Source: Theodoxus fluviatilis (taxonomy: Eukaryota > Mollusca > Gastropoda > Cycloneritida > Neritidae). Taken from it: a stretch of DNA of 64,000 nucleotides. How positions within the stretch are numbered: position 1 is the stretch's first letter; every line of letters begins with the position of its first letter. Of this stretch, positions 1-11,131 are shown one piece after another. Made by a program: the position numbers and the translations under genes. The stretch is from NCBI GenBank assembly GCA_034096865.1, contig JAWQFJ010005969.1, positions 1 to 64,000 of the forward strand. Reading direction: 5' to 3'. A model generated the notes under the pieces. It was not told the DNA's origin. It ran no database searches and saw only the letters and a list, made by a program, of their open reading frames with translations.

Positions 1-194
1 TGAACTGAACGTTCACTTTTCCATTCTCGGGCAGTGAGAAGCTGTGAACCCGAGTCAGTATTGCCGGCAGGCGAAGTCTCTAGTTTACTAGAATGAGTGA
101 GAAACACATTACAGACACCGTCGTCTATCAGCAGCAACCCAATAGACCAATTTCACATTTCAACTTCGCGCCACTCATCAACCAATCAGATTCA

Positions 195-345
195 AGGGGC
201 GCGTTTCTTAGGCGTAGAATCTCGAGAGAATCTCGAGGGCTAGGCGTTGTCTATGTTTCTCGCTCATTAGCCGTAGGTGCGTCTCGTTCGCCCTCGACTA
301 GCAATCAAGGCGAGCCACTTGCCCAACAAACGTGCCCAAGCGCTT
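195..345 (+). repeat. Dispersed repeat, family R2, copy 1
   Basis: A segment with TCTCGAGAGAATCTCGAGGG, CTCGCTCATTAGC and TCGACTAGC is found again at 12052-12200 on the same strand, and partly inverted at 6520-6592. The family is not recognised, and no coding sequence is seen in 1-388. Confidence 0.6.
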
Positions 346-392
346 TGTTCTATAATTACCCTCAAGGGAAGCAGGGGGATAAGGCCTGAGCG

Positions 393-1246
393 TGTCACGT
401 TAAAAATCCGAATCTAAAAATACATCCGAACAAGATACCGTCATTGGTCGATATGAATAGATCTGATGTCACTTTCGCGCCACTAGCTAATTTCGCCATG
501 CTCATTGGACGGTTGGTTCGCGCCTTTCTACATTTGGATTTCAGAGGGTTTTCCCAGGTCAATGGACGCTTTTCCCGATATCTATTAATAGTGAGGACGA
601 TTTTGTTGATCTCTGGCCATCTGTGAGTGTAACCGGAGATGGCCAGCACCTACAGACTTCCCTTGGTAACGGCCGGCTGAACTGTGAAAATAGGTCAACC
701 CCAGCGTATGCCTGGAGTTCTCAGTTCATGCTGTCCAGAGTCGCAGAACGGATACTGGCAACGGCCGGTTTTACTTTGCAAAGAGGTCAACGCCAGCGTG
801 GTCCTCTAGTTCTGCGATAATTTGCACTTCCTCCTACAGCAAACACAGCCTTAATTCCACACCCATCAAATAAGTAAATCCTTTGAATTTTTCACTCTGT
901 GTGTAGTATATAATTCTATTGGTGCAGTAAATGTTTAGGACGGTTTCAGTTTGCCAGCCCAGGCACACTCACCAAACACACAAATACACTCGCAGCGCGA
1001 GAGAAGGGCTTGGAGGAAGAGAGACAGGGGGTGGGGGGGGGGGACGGCACAGGGGGTGGGGGGGACGGGATGGGGGGGGGGGCGTGATGGGGGTGGGGGG
1101 ATAGCGGGACAGCAGCAGATCTATTTATGTCTCTTGGTCGGATGAAGGAGCAGTCACACACAGTTGCGTCCCTTACTTTGGGATTTCCAGATCTATTTAT
1201 GTCTCTTGTTCGGATGTATTTTTAGATTCGGATTTTTAACGTGACA
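393..1246. mobile_element. Non-autonomous TIR DNA element with 4-bp target duplication
   Basis: Near-perfect inverted ends of about 43 bp begin TGTCACGTTAAAAATCCG; flanking AGCG occurs at 389-392 and 1247-1250. The interior has no transposase but a G-rich tract at 1028-1100 and a subterminal repeat of GATCTATTTATGTCTCTTG (about 1118 and 1191). The superfamily is not identifiable by eye. Confidence 0.65.
1028..1105 (+). repeat. G-rich tract with quadruplex potential
   Basis: Several runs of 7-12 G separated by short linkers inside the TIR element at 393-1246. The open frames across it (Pro-rich on the minus strand) are compositional and not coding. Confidence 0.7.
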
Positions 1247-1727
1247 AGCGCATTGCGGTAACGAAAGCGATTGAACTTCACTGAATCAGCACTTGTATGA
1301 ATGCAAGAATTTGACAGAAATGACCACAACATCAGCTCAGCTAACCAAGGAGTGGTTCGATAGGAGTATTGACGGAGAGTGGACGAAGTCTGTAAGATTA
1401 ATGCCAAAGATGGAAGAGAAGAGGCTGGTTAATTATCTCGTGCACCGGACTTCGCAAATCCAACGCACTGACAATCAAGCCAAGAAGAAGAAACAGTTAA
1501 GGCGAACAAGCTTTTCAGAGATGGTCGCGTGCAGAAAATGAAAGTTTGCAGATCTGTCACGAGTGACCTTGTGTCAACCATCATCAAGGTCCAAGTCCTC
1601 GCGTCCATGAAGAGAACCCTTTACAAGGTGTACGTCGGATTTGATTGCTTCGGCGAGATAACTGGGGCCTTCTGCGACTGTGTAGTTGGGTAAGTAGCAT
1701 GCTGTTTCCAAAATCATGTTACTGATT

Positions 1728-1729
<2 letters not shown>
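1247..1729. other. No recognisable gene
   Basis: A small ORF at 1293-1541 (82 codons, Lys-rich) has no family I know and no supporting signal. The rest is unique-looking sequence leading into a (CT)n tract. Confidence 0.4.
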
Positions 1730-2105
<376 letters not shown>

Positions 2106-2247
2106 AATCTGCTTCATCACAAACATACAATGGTCGGAGACGCGTTGTCGTCACTTCCGGAGTTATTTGTAGGAGCCACGTGCTTTCAGCCATGTTGGTA
2201 GGAGGCGAGCGCTGTCTGCTAAGCTGTGCTACGGGAGACGTTCAACC

Positions 2248-2480
2248 ATGCCGACTTCTTGCTGCGTGAAAGATTGTTTTAACAACCAACAAAAAGACAA
2301 ATAAAGAGGAGTCAAACGCTCCTACTACTTTATACCATCAGAGAAACCAATCAAGGCCCGATTGTGCACAGGGTGACCGAAGCTTGACGAAGAGGATGGA
2401 AAAAAAAGATTTACAGAATAGATCTGACCTTCGAGACAAACACCCGGCGAGAATCAGCAGACATCTCCCACGAATCCTGC
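2248..2480 (+). pseudogene. Degenerate THAP-domain-like fragment
   Basis: ATG at 2248 reads MPTSCCVKDCFNNQQKDK, then a stop, then RSYYFIPSEKPIKARLC in the same frame. The Cys spacing and the aromatic-Pro block resemble the start of a THAP zinc finger (P-element transposases, THAP proteins). Further stops follow. Assignment is by motif memory only. Confidence 0.4.
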
Positions 2481-2635
2481 TATGAAGAATCGATAGGCTT
2501 CCAAAGACCTATAATTCTTGAACTCTTCCAACGTGTACGCCGATGTTCCGAGTACAACAATTAAATATGTCCATGGCACTCGTTGGCGGAATGTTCCTCA
2601 ATTCCGGATCAAGTTGGTCCTTCGTCAGCAGGTAT

Positions 2636-2757
2636 GGATGAATGGATGGATGGATGGATGGATGGATGGATGGATGGATGGAGTTTTACGGCCTATCAGC
2701 CTTTGTAGGCTGTGTAAGGCCACTGAGTACAAAAACCACGAGACCGATCACCTCAAT
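2636..2757 (+). repeat. Short interspersed repeat S (head part), with (TGGA)n
   Basis: A (TGGA)n run followed by GAGTTTTACGGCCTATCAGC and CTTTGTAGGCTGTGTAAGGC, the head of a family seen about ten times in the window. Full copies continue to a tail with CTCTTACGAATCGCGTAGG and a GACGCGGTGGGTCAATTC block. No tRNA promoter is visible, so its class is uncertain. Confidence 0.75.
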
Positions 2758-2887
2758 TTTGTTGAGGTAACGTCGACGGGCATCGGGCTTGAGAGAGTCA
2801 ACGTAACGCGGACATCACCTTAGAAAGAAAAATGTATCAACTAACTCTGATTTAGATGTTGCTTTCTTGGCATAGCCAGCATACCAT

Positions 2888-4456
2888 CAAAGACCCTCTA
2901 CAATAAGATGATTCATCCGGTCACTTCCGGCGAAATTAGGATCACGCGCGCCACCAAGCGGTAACCGTGCTTAGCCGGTAAAAAGTGTCGACCACGAAGA
3001 AGAAATCAAGGCAAGGAGGTGACCATTGCAGTGCGAATAACTGTGTTAACTCGCGCTATGCGTGTCCACAGAAGTCGTAGTCGTGATTAGCCGGTCAAAA
3101 ATGTCGACCACGAAGAAGAAATCAAGGCAAGGAGGTGACCATTGCAGTGCGATTAACTGTGTTAACTCGCGCTATGCGTGTCCACAGAAGTCGTTTTTTC
3201 GTTTTCCGTGGAAAAATAAAGAGAGGTAAGTAATGATTATATAAATGTGTTTTGAGCTAAGCGCAATAAAATACAGAACTTGAAGTGTAATCTAAATCTG
3301 CTGAACTGGTGGAGGAAGCTTGTGGCTTTTGCTTTTGTAGGTGTGCCGATATTTGTTTTCGAAAATCTGCTGATTTAGTCACGTCAGCACCTCAGCAAAT
3401 CAGCAGTCTTGATAATGAATGATTCACGTTAGATGATAAATATCGCCTTGAGGCTTGATCACAATTGAGTGATTCTGAATCAGAGTTGAAGAGTTTTGGC
3501 AACTGAATTCATACAATTTTTGTTTGCGAAAATGTTGATGAGTATTAAATTAATGATGCATGTGGAATTTATTATAGTGAATAATAGTGGCCAAAACATT
3601 TCATCGCAATGAATAAACGCAACCGATCATAGCAGGAATGAAAAAAAAGGTCATAAAGATAAACAAAACTTACAAACACTATGCCGGAAAGCTAGCATAA
3701 TAAAATGCAAGCACGTAGGTTTTACAAACATGACAGTTGACACATGGCAACTCGCTTTGTGGAGATGAGCATTATTGAAGTTGAAAACTAGTTATGTAGT
3801 TTTCTATTAAATTTGTTGATACAGTGGAGTCCACTTATAGTGAACTCTGTTATTGTGGTTTTCCTGTTATTGTGAACAGTTTTTAATTTGGTTGTCTATT
3901 TGCACGTGACCGTGTATCTAGTGCCCAGGCTATTTGCACGTGACCGTATATCAAGTGACCATGCAGGCTGTTTACACGGCAAGTTATTTTCACCGCAAGC
4001 ATATACGGAAATCATGAAATCTGCATTTTTTTGCTTACAATATCTGTTTGTGTTTCCCTACTACAGTAGATCTATGCAATTCTATAGTAATAAACATAAA
4101 ATTACACGGCATGAGCCATGACCGTACTCAGTAAATCCTTCTATCTCGCTACTATCACAGCGAGCGGCTCGGCCAGCAAAAGTAGGCCTACAGATACTGT
4201 GTTTACAGACAGAAGGATTTTTCTTCACCAGCCTTTGTTTAGTTATCGATATTTAATTAAAAAACTTGCAATATAATAATATAATATAATATAAAAGTGA
4301 TTAATTCTCATTACGATTTCTGTTGTGGGTATGTGGAAGATTGTCTTCCTTGACTCGAGCGCCACGTTTTCCGCTTGGGGCGTCTCGGTCGGCTCCGTCA
4401 TCATGTTTTATATAGGCCGAGTGCCGGATGAATCATCTTATTGTAGAGGGTCTTTG
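2888..4456. mobile_element. TIR DNA element, 1.57 kb, with 7-bp target duplication ATACCAT
   Basis: Inverted ends of about 33 bp begin CAAAGACCCTCTACAATAAG and read identically from both sides; ATACCAT flanks at 2881-2887 and 4457-4463. Inside are a ~113-bp tandem duplication (2964-3195) and a duplicated TATTTGCACGTGACCGT (3898 and 3931), but no transposase. A 7-8 bp duplication would suit hAT- or P-like elements; the family is not certain. Confidence 0.7.
2964..3195 (+). repeat. Tandem duplication of ~113 bp
   Basis: Two near-identical units, each with TCGACCACGAAGAAGAAATC and TTAACTCGCGCTATGCGTG, inside the TIR element. The few differences suggest it is not very recent. Confidence 0.85.
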
Positions 4457-4463
4457 ATACCAT

Positions 4464-6519
4464 GTCGGAGCAGATGAAACAAATGAGAGCAAAGCGAAAT
4501 TATCACTCGTGCACTTAGTTTTGATGCGTGACCGAGACACTCCCCGCAGTGTGTTTTGTTTGCCTTGTAAGGTTTGAGCACATAGCTGTAAGTGTAAAAA
4601 TGGTCAGTTATTAATATAATCGGTGATTTTGGTTGTCATGAAACTTTATTTTGTGCTTTAATGCCATTTTCTTGTCATCAATTTACTTAATCGTTACATT
4701 ACACCGAATGCGGGCAAGTTGATCGTGCACTCATCGACTGGATGATCGTGAATTTTCTGTCCACGCCAGACCAGGGAAACAAAATTGTCAATTCAAGCCA
4801 GAACGAAACAGTTATCTGCTGCCACTTATTCGAGCTTTACATGAAACATTATATCACACTAGCTCGATCGATCGTCTGCTGGCGTAGTGGCTACGGTTCG
4901 ATCGTGTTCGTCTGCTAGGTACGTACGGTGTAGTTTGCTTACTTATCTTCTGCAGGTCTTGTGCAGAAATTATACGTTACAATAGTCTATTATGACTATT
5001 TTTGAATAGTTTTTGATCTAATTAAACTTATTGCGTGCTTTAATGCCATTCTTTTGCCACGATCTAGCGATCATCACTCCTCAACACGGACCCGAAACAC
5101 CCCAAGTGCCCAACATATAGCACCGGAAGTTATGTAACCTATGATCATGGCTGCTCTGCTAATTACCATAAGACCCCCTGGTGAACTCCTCTCCGGCCAT
5201 ACAATACAATACAATACATTTTTATTGCTGCAGATTGCATAATTCTTTTACACCATATACGTATGGTGTAAAAGATATAAACATACACCAAATGTTATCC
5301 TGTTCACCATAGTGTATAGAATGCCACAACCATGGTGTGACATACAGTCTGAGCCACATAAAAAAATTCTTTTGATTAGAGGTCATCTGGCATGTTTTTA
5401 ATTTCAGGAATGTTGTTGGCAAGGCAGAGAAACCAAAGGCAACACTGCAGTCCTTGAACTTTGACCCAAGACAAAAAGGTGACAGGTTCAAAAATGAAGA
5501 TGCCTTCAACAAGATTTACCATAGAATGAAAAGTTTGCATCCTGAAAGTAAATTTTGCAGGTGAGTTCTGATTTTCTATTTTAAAGCAGAAAACTTGGTT
5601 CAAAATGTCTTTAGAGAACAAATCAGTTCGAGTCCATTGTAGTTAGTCATCCGTAGCTGTAGGAAACTGTTACAACAAGCAACTGATCAGAACAAACACA
5701 TAATAATAATGATGTTTTTAGTTTTATCAGGTGTACATTTTTCACTAGCCTGATGAGTTCAGTACTTTACAGTTGCCTTTAAAATGCTGTAGAGCTACTT
5801 CTGAGACTTACCTGTCAGAAATGGGATAACAACTTCAGCTCTACAAAATCACTTCCTTTGCAGATTCCCATTAGTCTGCAATATTCCACTTTTATTTCAA
5901 CACACATGGTAGCTTTCTAACCTCAGTGTTCTCAGCAATGACTTTTCAGACATTATGAACAAGTACTACATTTGAAATATTACCAGAACTATCCTGCGAG
6001 AAGGTAAGTCAGTTACAAAAAAGTGACATATAGAAGGAACAGCTTCTGGTTCCTTGACATTTCTGTTCAAGACTTTTTGAACAGATTTAATTTGAGGGAA
6101 AACAAATTACTGTACCAGTACACACACATTGCCCTGACATTCACAGACACAAATGGACCACAAATCCATCTTTAATCTACTTCTGCAATACAAAATGGCA
6201 AAGTGGAGCTATGGGGTCAAGTGCAGTTAGACATTGTGACAAACACTTTATAGTAATGTGCAGATGTAGTTGTCCAGAAACAAATAACATGGTTAATATT
6301 GGGTATATCATCTGTCAACAGGTATGCTTTGCTACTTCCTTTGATGCCAGACAATGTCCACAGCAAACAGAGCCCTTGCGCTGACTTCTTGTCACCCGCC
6401 CTCTCCTCATGGCAAGGTCTCCGCCATTGTGGTTCATCCTGACCTCTGCATGGAGACACAGCGAGGGACCCTCCGAGCGACCTCGGCCAACCTCCTTCAC
6501 AGCGAGTGCCTTCTTGTGA
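4464..6519. other. No gene recognised
   Basis: AT-rich sequence with a short (ACAAT)n run at about 5199-5218. Minus-strand ORFs at 5222-5621 show no domain I recognise and overlap each other in different frames. Confidence 0.4.
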
Positions 6520-6592
6520 GCGAGACGACGTAGGCAACGCCTAGCCATCGATATTCTCTCGAGATTTCTTGCCTAAGAAACGCGCCCAAAGA
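6520..6592 (-). repeat. Dispersed repeat, family R2, partial inverted copy
   Basis: Inverted match to the left part of 195-345 (GGGCGCGTTTCTTAGGC and the TCTCGAGA core when read on the minus strand). Confidence 0.5.
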
Positions 6593-6854
6593 AAGCCCTT
6601 TAATAGCTTTGAAAGATTCTAACCCAGACTTGGCTCTTAAGACAGAGAGCACGAGAGAAGTTGTCAGCTTCGAGATTTCTGGATTTTCATTGAATGACAC
6701 TTTTTCAGCTTTTGATTGCGTTGACCTGCCCAGAAAGGGAGAGCGGTGTAGCGCTTCTTGGCAGCATTCCTCACGGAGTCACTGAACACTGCTCTGAGTC
6801 GACCGAGGGAAGAAGTCCACGAAAATGACCACATATACCCATTGTTTACTGCTG

Positions 6855-6920
6855 TTGTCGTCGTCGTCGTCATCACCATCATCATTGTCTTCGTCGTTGT
6901 TGTTTTGGTCGCCGACATCA

Positions 6921-6958
<38 letters not shown>

Positions 6959-7104
6959 ATCCCCACCACCATCACCGTCGTCGTCATCATCGTCTTCATC
7001 ATCATCATCGTCATCATCACTATCGTCGTAGCCGTCGGTGTTTGACAGCGTCGTCGTCGTCGTTGTCATCGTCGTCGTCGTCATCATCATCATCAGCAGC
7101 ATCA
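6855..7104. repeat. (CGT/CAT)n trinucleotide tract
   Basis: About 250 bp of interrupted TCG/TCA triplets. It gives open poly-Asp, poly-Ser and poly-Val frames that are compositional. Confidence 0.9.
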
Positions 7105-7724
7105 AGTACGATTTTTATGACGGTCGGTGATGTTTTGCTACTTGATCTCGCGCGACTCACACCGGAGGACGCGGTGGATATATTCTTACGCCGACCCAAT
7201 GGGTGATGAATTGAGAAACCGAGCCTTGACTGTGAGTAATGAGCTTTTGATGAGTAAAAAGGTCCAGAGTATGTTCGTTCACCATTTGCTAGCACTTTCA
7301 GTCGTCACCAGTAATTTGCATTGTCAATGGCCTTGCATAGGTTGATAGGCCGCACAATTCCACTATCACCAATCATCTTTCGAGGGTGTGGGCACGGCCG
7401 AGTAGGACAGCTGTATTTAGTGTCAGGAGAAGTGCTGGTTCGAGCCTGCCTGGCACTTCCTTGAGAAATGCTGAAAGCTCAGGTGTGCTGTAAACCAGTG
7501 CACGGATGACTTCTGTACTACCTGTGCTTTTGTATTCCAACGTTTCTCTATTTCCCGTCAGAGGTCTTGGAACTTTTTGATCTCGAATTCCTTGGTTTTG
7601 ATGTTCTGGCCGTTTGGGATCACTACATCAATGACGCCAGACATTTCATTTTTTTCGATTACATTCTTGTCAGATCTCCTTGATTTTATCGTAAATTTCG
7701 TCGTTGCCGTGGCAGTCGTCTTGG

Positions 7725-7895
7725 TTGCTACAAAGATCATAGGTTACACAAAGATAGTTCATGCCGAGCTTTTGCTCTTTGAAGTTACAAGCAGCTAAAA
7801 TTGCAGCGCCCCAAGCGGCCAGGACAATGGGAGATGCTTCTGCGCATGTCCGTGAGCCTATAGTCCGTTTCAACATTGCACATTTAAAATGGTGG
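7725..7895 (+). repeat. Dispersed repeat R3, left copy of an inverted pair
   Basis: Contains ATAGGTTACACAAAGATAG and GCCCCAAGCGGCCAGGACAA. Both, together with TATAGTCCGTTTCAACATTG, recur inverted at 9812-9935. Confidence 0.65.
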
Positions 7896-8599
7896 ACATA
7901 GTCTCGCTTCGCGCAGAAAAAGCTGAATTTGGGGACACTAGAAACCCCATCCAAAGAAAATGTAAACCATGAACAGCATTAATTTATCAAAGCTGTATGT
8001 TGAATGCATCAAAAGGTATTGAAAGCTCCTACTTTTTAACAATCGAAATGCAGGTCACTCGCAGAACCACGTGTGCACGGGTCGACGTGATCGCAACGTT
8101 TGGTGACCCTGTTCTCTCTGTGTTAAAAATTATTATTCTTCAAATCGGTCAAATAGTGACGTCACTCGTTCTTCAACCTTGGTAGTTGATGACGTTATCC
8201 CTCCAGGTTTACTGGAGGTCCTACAGACTTTATCTGTCTGTGTGTCTGTCTGTCTGTCCCGTCTCCACGGCCTATATTTCAAAAACTACTGGACGGATTT
8301 CCTTGAGATTTTGCACACTGACTGGAAGTTAGGTCCCATTCAATATTATCAAATTTTCAGAATCGAGGTTTGAAAAGAAAGTGACTTTTTTACATTTTGG
8401 TGTTTCAATGAAAACGATTCAACAGACTCCATTTTGCAAAATCTGTGACGTCATCATTTGACGTCGAATAACGTGACGTCATTTGCGAGGAGATTTTTGA
8501 AGGAGGGTGAATAGAACAGAATAGAATAGAATTCTTCGGCTTGCTTAGGCGTCCAGGGCCTATCGCCGATTCTGGTAGTTCTCTGGCTGTATTTTTATT

Positions 8600-9074
8600 G
8601 TTCTTGGCCCGTATTCACGACGGCGATTTATCTTTTTAACACTCGATTTATCTCCTATCCCCGATTTATCTTGACTTCGGTTTAAATTCTCCTATTCATG
8701 ACGGCAATTTAGCCCTAAACTCGCGTCAAAGCAGAGTGTTAAACTATTCTCCCGAAGTCGGCAAGATAAATAGATAAACCGGGGTTATCGAGAGAGGCAA
8801 GATGGCAGCGATTGTGCTTAAGAAACGAATTCATGACAATCTGTTAAGGAAAAACCGAGTATTCCGAGACCGAAGGCACCCGTTAGAAGTATTTAATGAT
8901 GAAGAGGTGTTCAGAAAGATTCGATTCCATCGAAAGGAAATCTTGGCCATCACCGACGAGATCCATAAAGAAATCAGTCGAACCCAGAATTATTCAAAGG
9001 CACAGCAACCGAAAGAATGACGTCGTCAGGCAAGTCCTTCTTGCGCTTAGATTTTATGTAAGCGGCGCATTTCA
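8600..9074 (+). pseudogene. PIF/Harbinger transposase 5' fragment (HARBI1-like), frameshifted
   Basis: ATG at 8802 opens MAAIVLKKRIHDNLLRKN, then RDRRHPLEVFNDEEVF and a KIRFHRKEI block, the typical N-terminus of Harbinger nucleases. The frame closes at 9020, while VLLALRFYVSGAFQ, the next conserved segment, lies in the +1 frame at about 9034-9074, so a frameshift separates them. The catalytic DDE core is absent downstream. A candidate TIR start GGCCCGTATTCACGACGG lies near 8606; its partner was not found. Confidence 0.65.
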
Positions 9075-9478
9075 GGACCAACACACTCATTTCGGTTTCA
9101 CTGAAGTTTTTTGCCCTTGCCTTTCTCTCTTTTTTCTTGCTAGCCATTTTTTTCTATCTACTCCACGTATTTAGATATAGATCAGTGTCTACGCGAAGAA
9201 AACACAACGTAACCACGGTAACCACACACGGTGTGTGCGTGAATCACTGAATGAGTACGAATGCACATGTCTGGGTTGAACATCTATAATACACTTCCTC
9301 CTCTGTGTGACTGTGTGAGTGTTAATTCAGCGTCTATGACATGCCAAAGGAAAGCAAAGCATGTCATAATAGGAGCTTCCTGAACCTATCCATCATGTTT
9401 AAAATATATGGTTGATTGTTCCTGGGCCGATAGCTTAGAAATGGATTTACATGCTTTACAAACACTCCGTCATTGCAA

Positions 9479-9551
9479 TTCTCTAATGGCTCAGCTGGTA
9501 GAGCGTTCGACTCTTGGTCATGCATGACCAGGTTTGATTCTGCGCTGAAAC
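9479..9551 (+). pseudogene. tRNA-like sequence / tRNA-derived SINE head
   Basis: Box A TGGCTCAGCTGG (9487-9498) and box B-like GGTTTGATTC (9531-9540) are correctly spaced, with a good D arm GCTC/GAGC, but acceptor and anticodon stems do not close properly. A T8 run follows directly. A second, perfect box B motif GGGTTCGAACCC lies at 9636-9647 without its own box A. Best read as a decayed tRNA or the head of a tRNA-derived SINE. Confidence 0.5.
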
Positions 9552-9811
9552 TTTTTTTTTCTTCTCTTTTTTCGAGAGGTTGTGGTTTTGTTGTGTTTTT
9601 ATGTGTGTTTTCCCCCTCTTTTCTCGAGAGGTTGCGGGTTCGAACCCAATCTTTTCTTAAATGCCAAAACCTGGAGGTTCAGCGCCAGCGGTTTTTATCG
9701 GAAATTTTAGAATTAGGTCCATCGCACATCTGTTGCTGTTGTTTAGGGTCTATTCTTTGGAAAAATCTTTGCCCTTGTCTCCACTAAATCCTATAATCAT
9801 GTGACTAAATA

Positions 9812-9935
9812 CAGTGCAATGTTGAAACGGACTATAGGCATCTCCCATTGTCCTGGCCGCTTGGGGCGCAACGTGTCTCGATCCTCACAACATTGAGCTT
9901 ATGAGCTATCTTTGTGTAACCTATAATCTTTGGTT
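9812..9935 (-). repeat. Dispersed repeat R3, right copy of an inverted pair
   Basis: Reverse complement matches 7725-7895 with internal gaps. The two copies flank about 1.9 kb that contains the Harbinger fragment and the tRNA-like element. It could be one composite element or two independent insertions. Confidence 0.6.
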
Positions 9936-10497
9936 GGTATCATCAACGTTGTCGTCTTCGTCGTCGTTTGTGTTCTATGTAAATGTTTTGCATATACCAC
10001 TGAAATGATAAAATTCAAAAGAAATTTCTACCAGCACTTCTAACTGGGCCTGTTTGTGTCGTATTAAAGTGCTCAAAACATCATACGCTTCATATGTTCG
10101 TGTTCACCATTGTCGTCTAGATGCAGTCATGTCAACATTCACAGGGTTTCCCCATCCGAAAGGATTAGGAAAAAGAATGAGGTAATCTTGAAGCGTCCAG
10201 GAATTTCCATGGGGCAACATGACCTTTCTTGTTCGTATTTTATGGATACAATCGTCTTTTTGTGAAGAATTGCTGAGAGAGTCATGAAATAAAAAAGTTA
10301 TCCATGGAAAATAGTTCAGCTGCATTCTTTGCGAGAATATTTCCTCCAGGGTTGTCCCCCTTTCACCCTTCCAGTGCGACAAGTCTCCACGTGTGATTGC
10401 AATGCTGACATTATTTTCACTCCATCCCACTCTGCTGCTGACCTCGGTGCAGTGAGCAAACTTCGTTATTTGTGCCGAGTGGGAAGACGCACAGAAA

Positions 10498-10640
10498 ATG
10501 GGGGTAAAGATAGGAGGGGGTGGGGGGTGGAGTGAGGAGCAGGGAGGGGGGGGGGGGGGCGTTTGGGGGGAGAGTAGAGGAGGATGGGGGTGGTGGTGGT
10601 GGAGTGGTGGAGGGAAGGTGAAGGAGGGATGGGAAGGGCG
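10498..10640 (+). repeat. G-rich low-complexity tract
   Basis: GGGGTGG-type runs over about 140 bp. Long Pro-rich ORFs on the minus strand (10104-10676) arise from it and are not regarded as genes. Confidence 0.8.
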
Positions 10641-10728
10641 ACGGGCAGTCATGGATGTCATTCCTGTCTTGCTCAAAATCCAAACGTCGAGAAATAAAAC
10701 GCTCTTAAAAGGAAGAAAACTGAGGACG

Positions 10729-10935
10729 GAATGAATGAATGGAATAATGGATGAATTAATTTGTTACAGCTTATTAGTCTTTGTAGGCTACTAAAAACAA
10801 TGACTACACAATCACCCGCGCTGGTTAGACAGAGAGCAAGTAAGTTTCAATTTCCCCCGTTATTTGCCTTTTTCAAATCATGTAGGGAGACGCAGTGGGT
10901 CTATTCTTACCCCCATCCCATAGGGGTATCGCAAG
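10729..10935 (+). repeat. Interspersed repeat S, degraded copy
   Basis: (GAAT)n/(GGAT)n run, CTTTGTAGGCTACTAAAAAC, then the tail GGGAGACGCAGTGGGTC and TTCTTACCCCCATCCCA. It lies about 200 bp before the minisatellite made of the same tail. Confidence 0.6.
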
Positions 10936-11131
10936 ACAGGAATAAGTGCGTGGAATGAAGATACGAGATAAACATGGGATAAGTATGAGTTTAGTGGTTT
11001 CAAATATTTTTTTAATGCACATAACTACATGCACTGGTGCACACGAGGCTGTCAGGGAGAGATTGCGAAGGAGTCGGTATATGTAGGTGGAAAATGTGTC
11101 ATCCATGCATGATAAATCTTAGTACATGACT

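Noticed and set aside
6664..7105. Poly-Asp, poly-Met-Thr and poly-Ser ORFs
   Set aside because: Trinucleotide tract translated in several frames on both strands.
7385..7470. Possible second tRNA-like sequence (GGCCGAGTAGG and GGTTCGAGCC)
   Set aside because: Box B is good, but the arms do not form a tRNA and no terminator follows. It is too weak to list as a feature.
10104..10734. 190-codon Pro/His-rich ORF and its Gly/Trp-rich opposite
   Set aside because: Produced by a G-rich tract; no conserved domain or start context.
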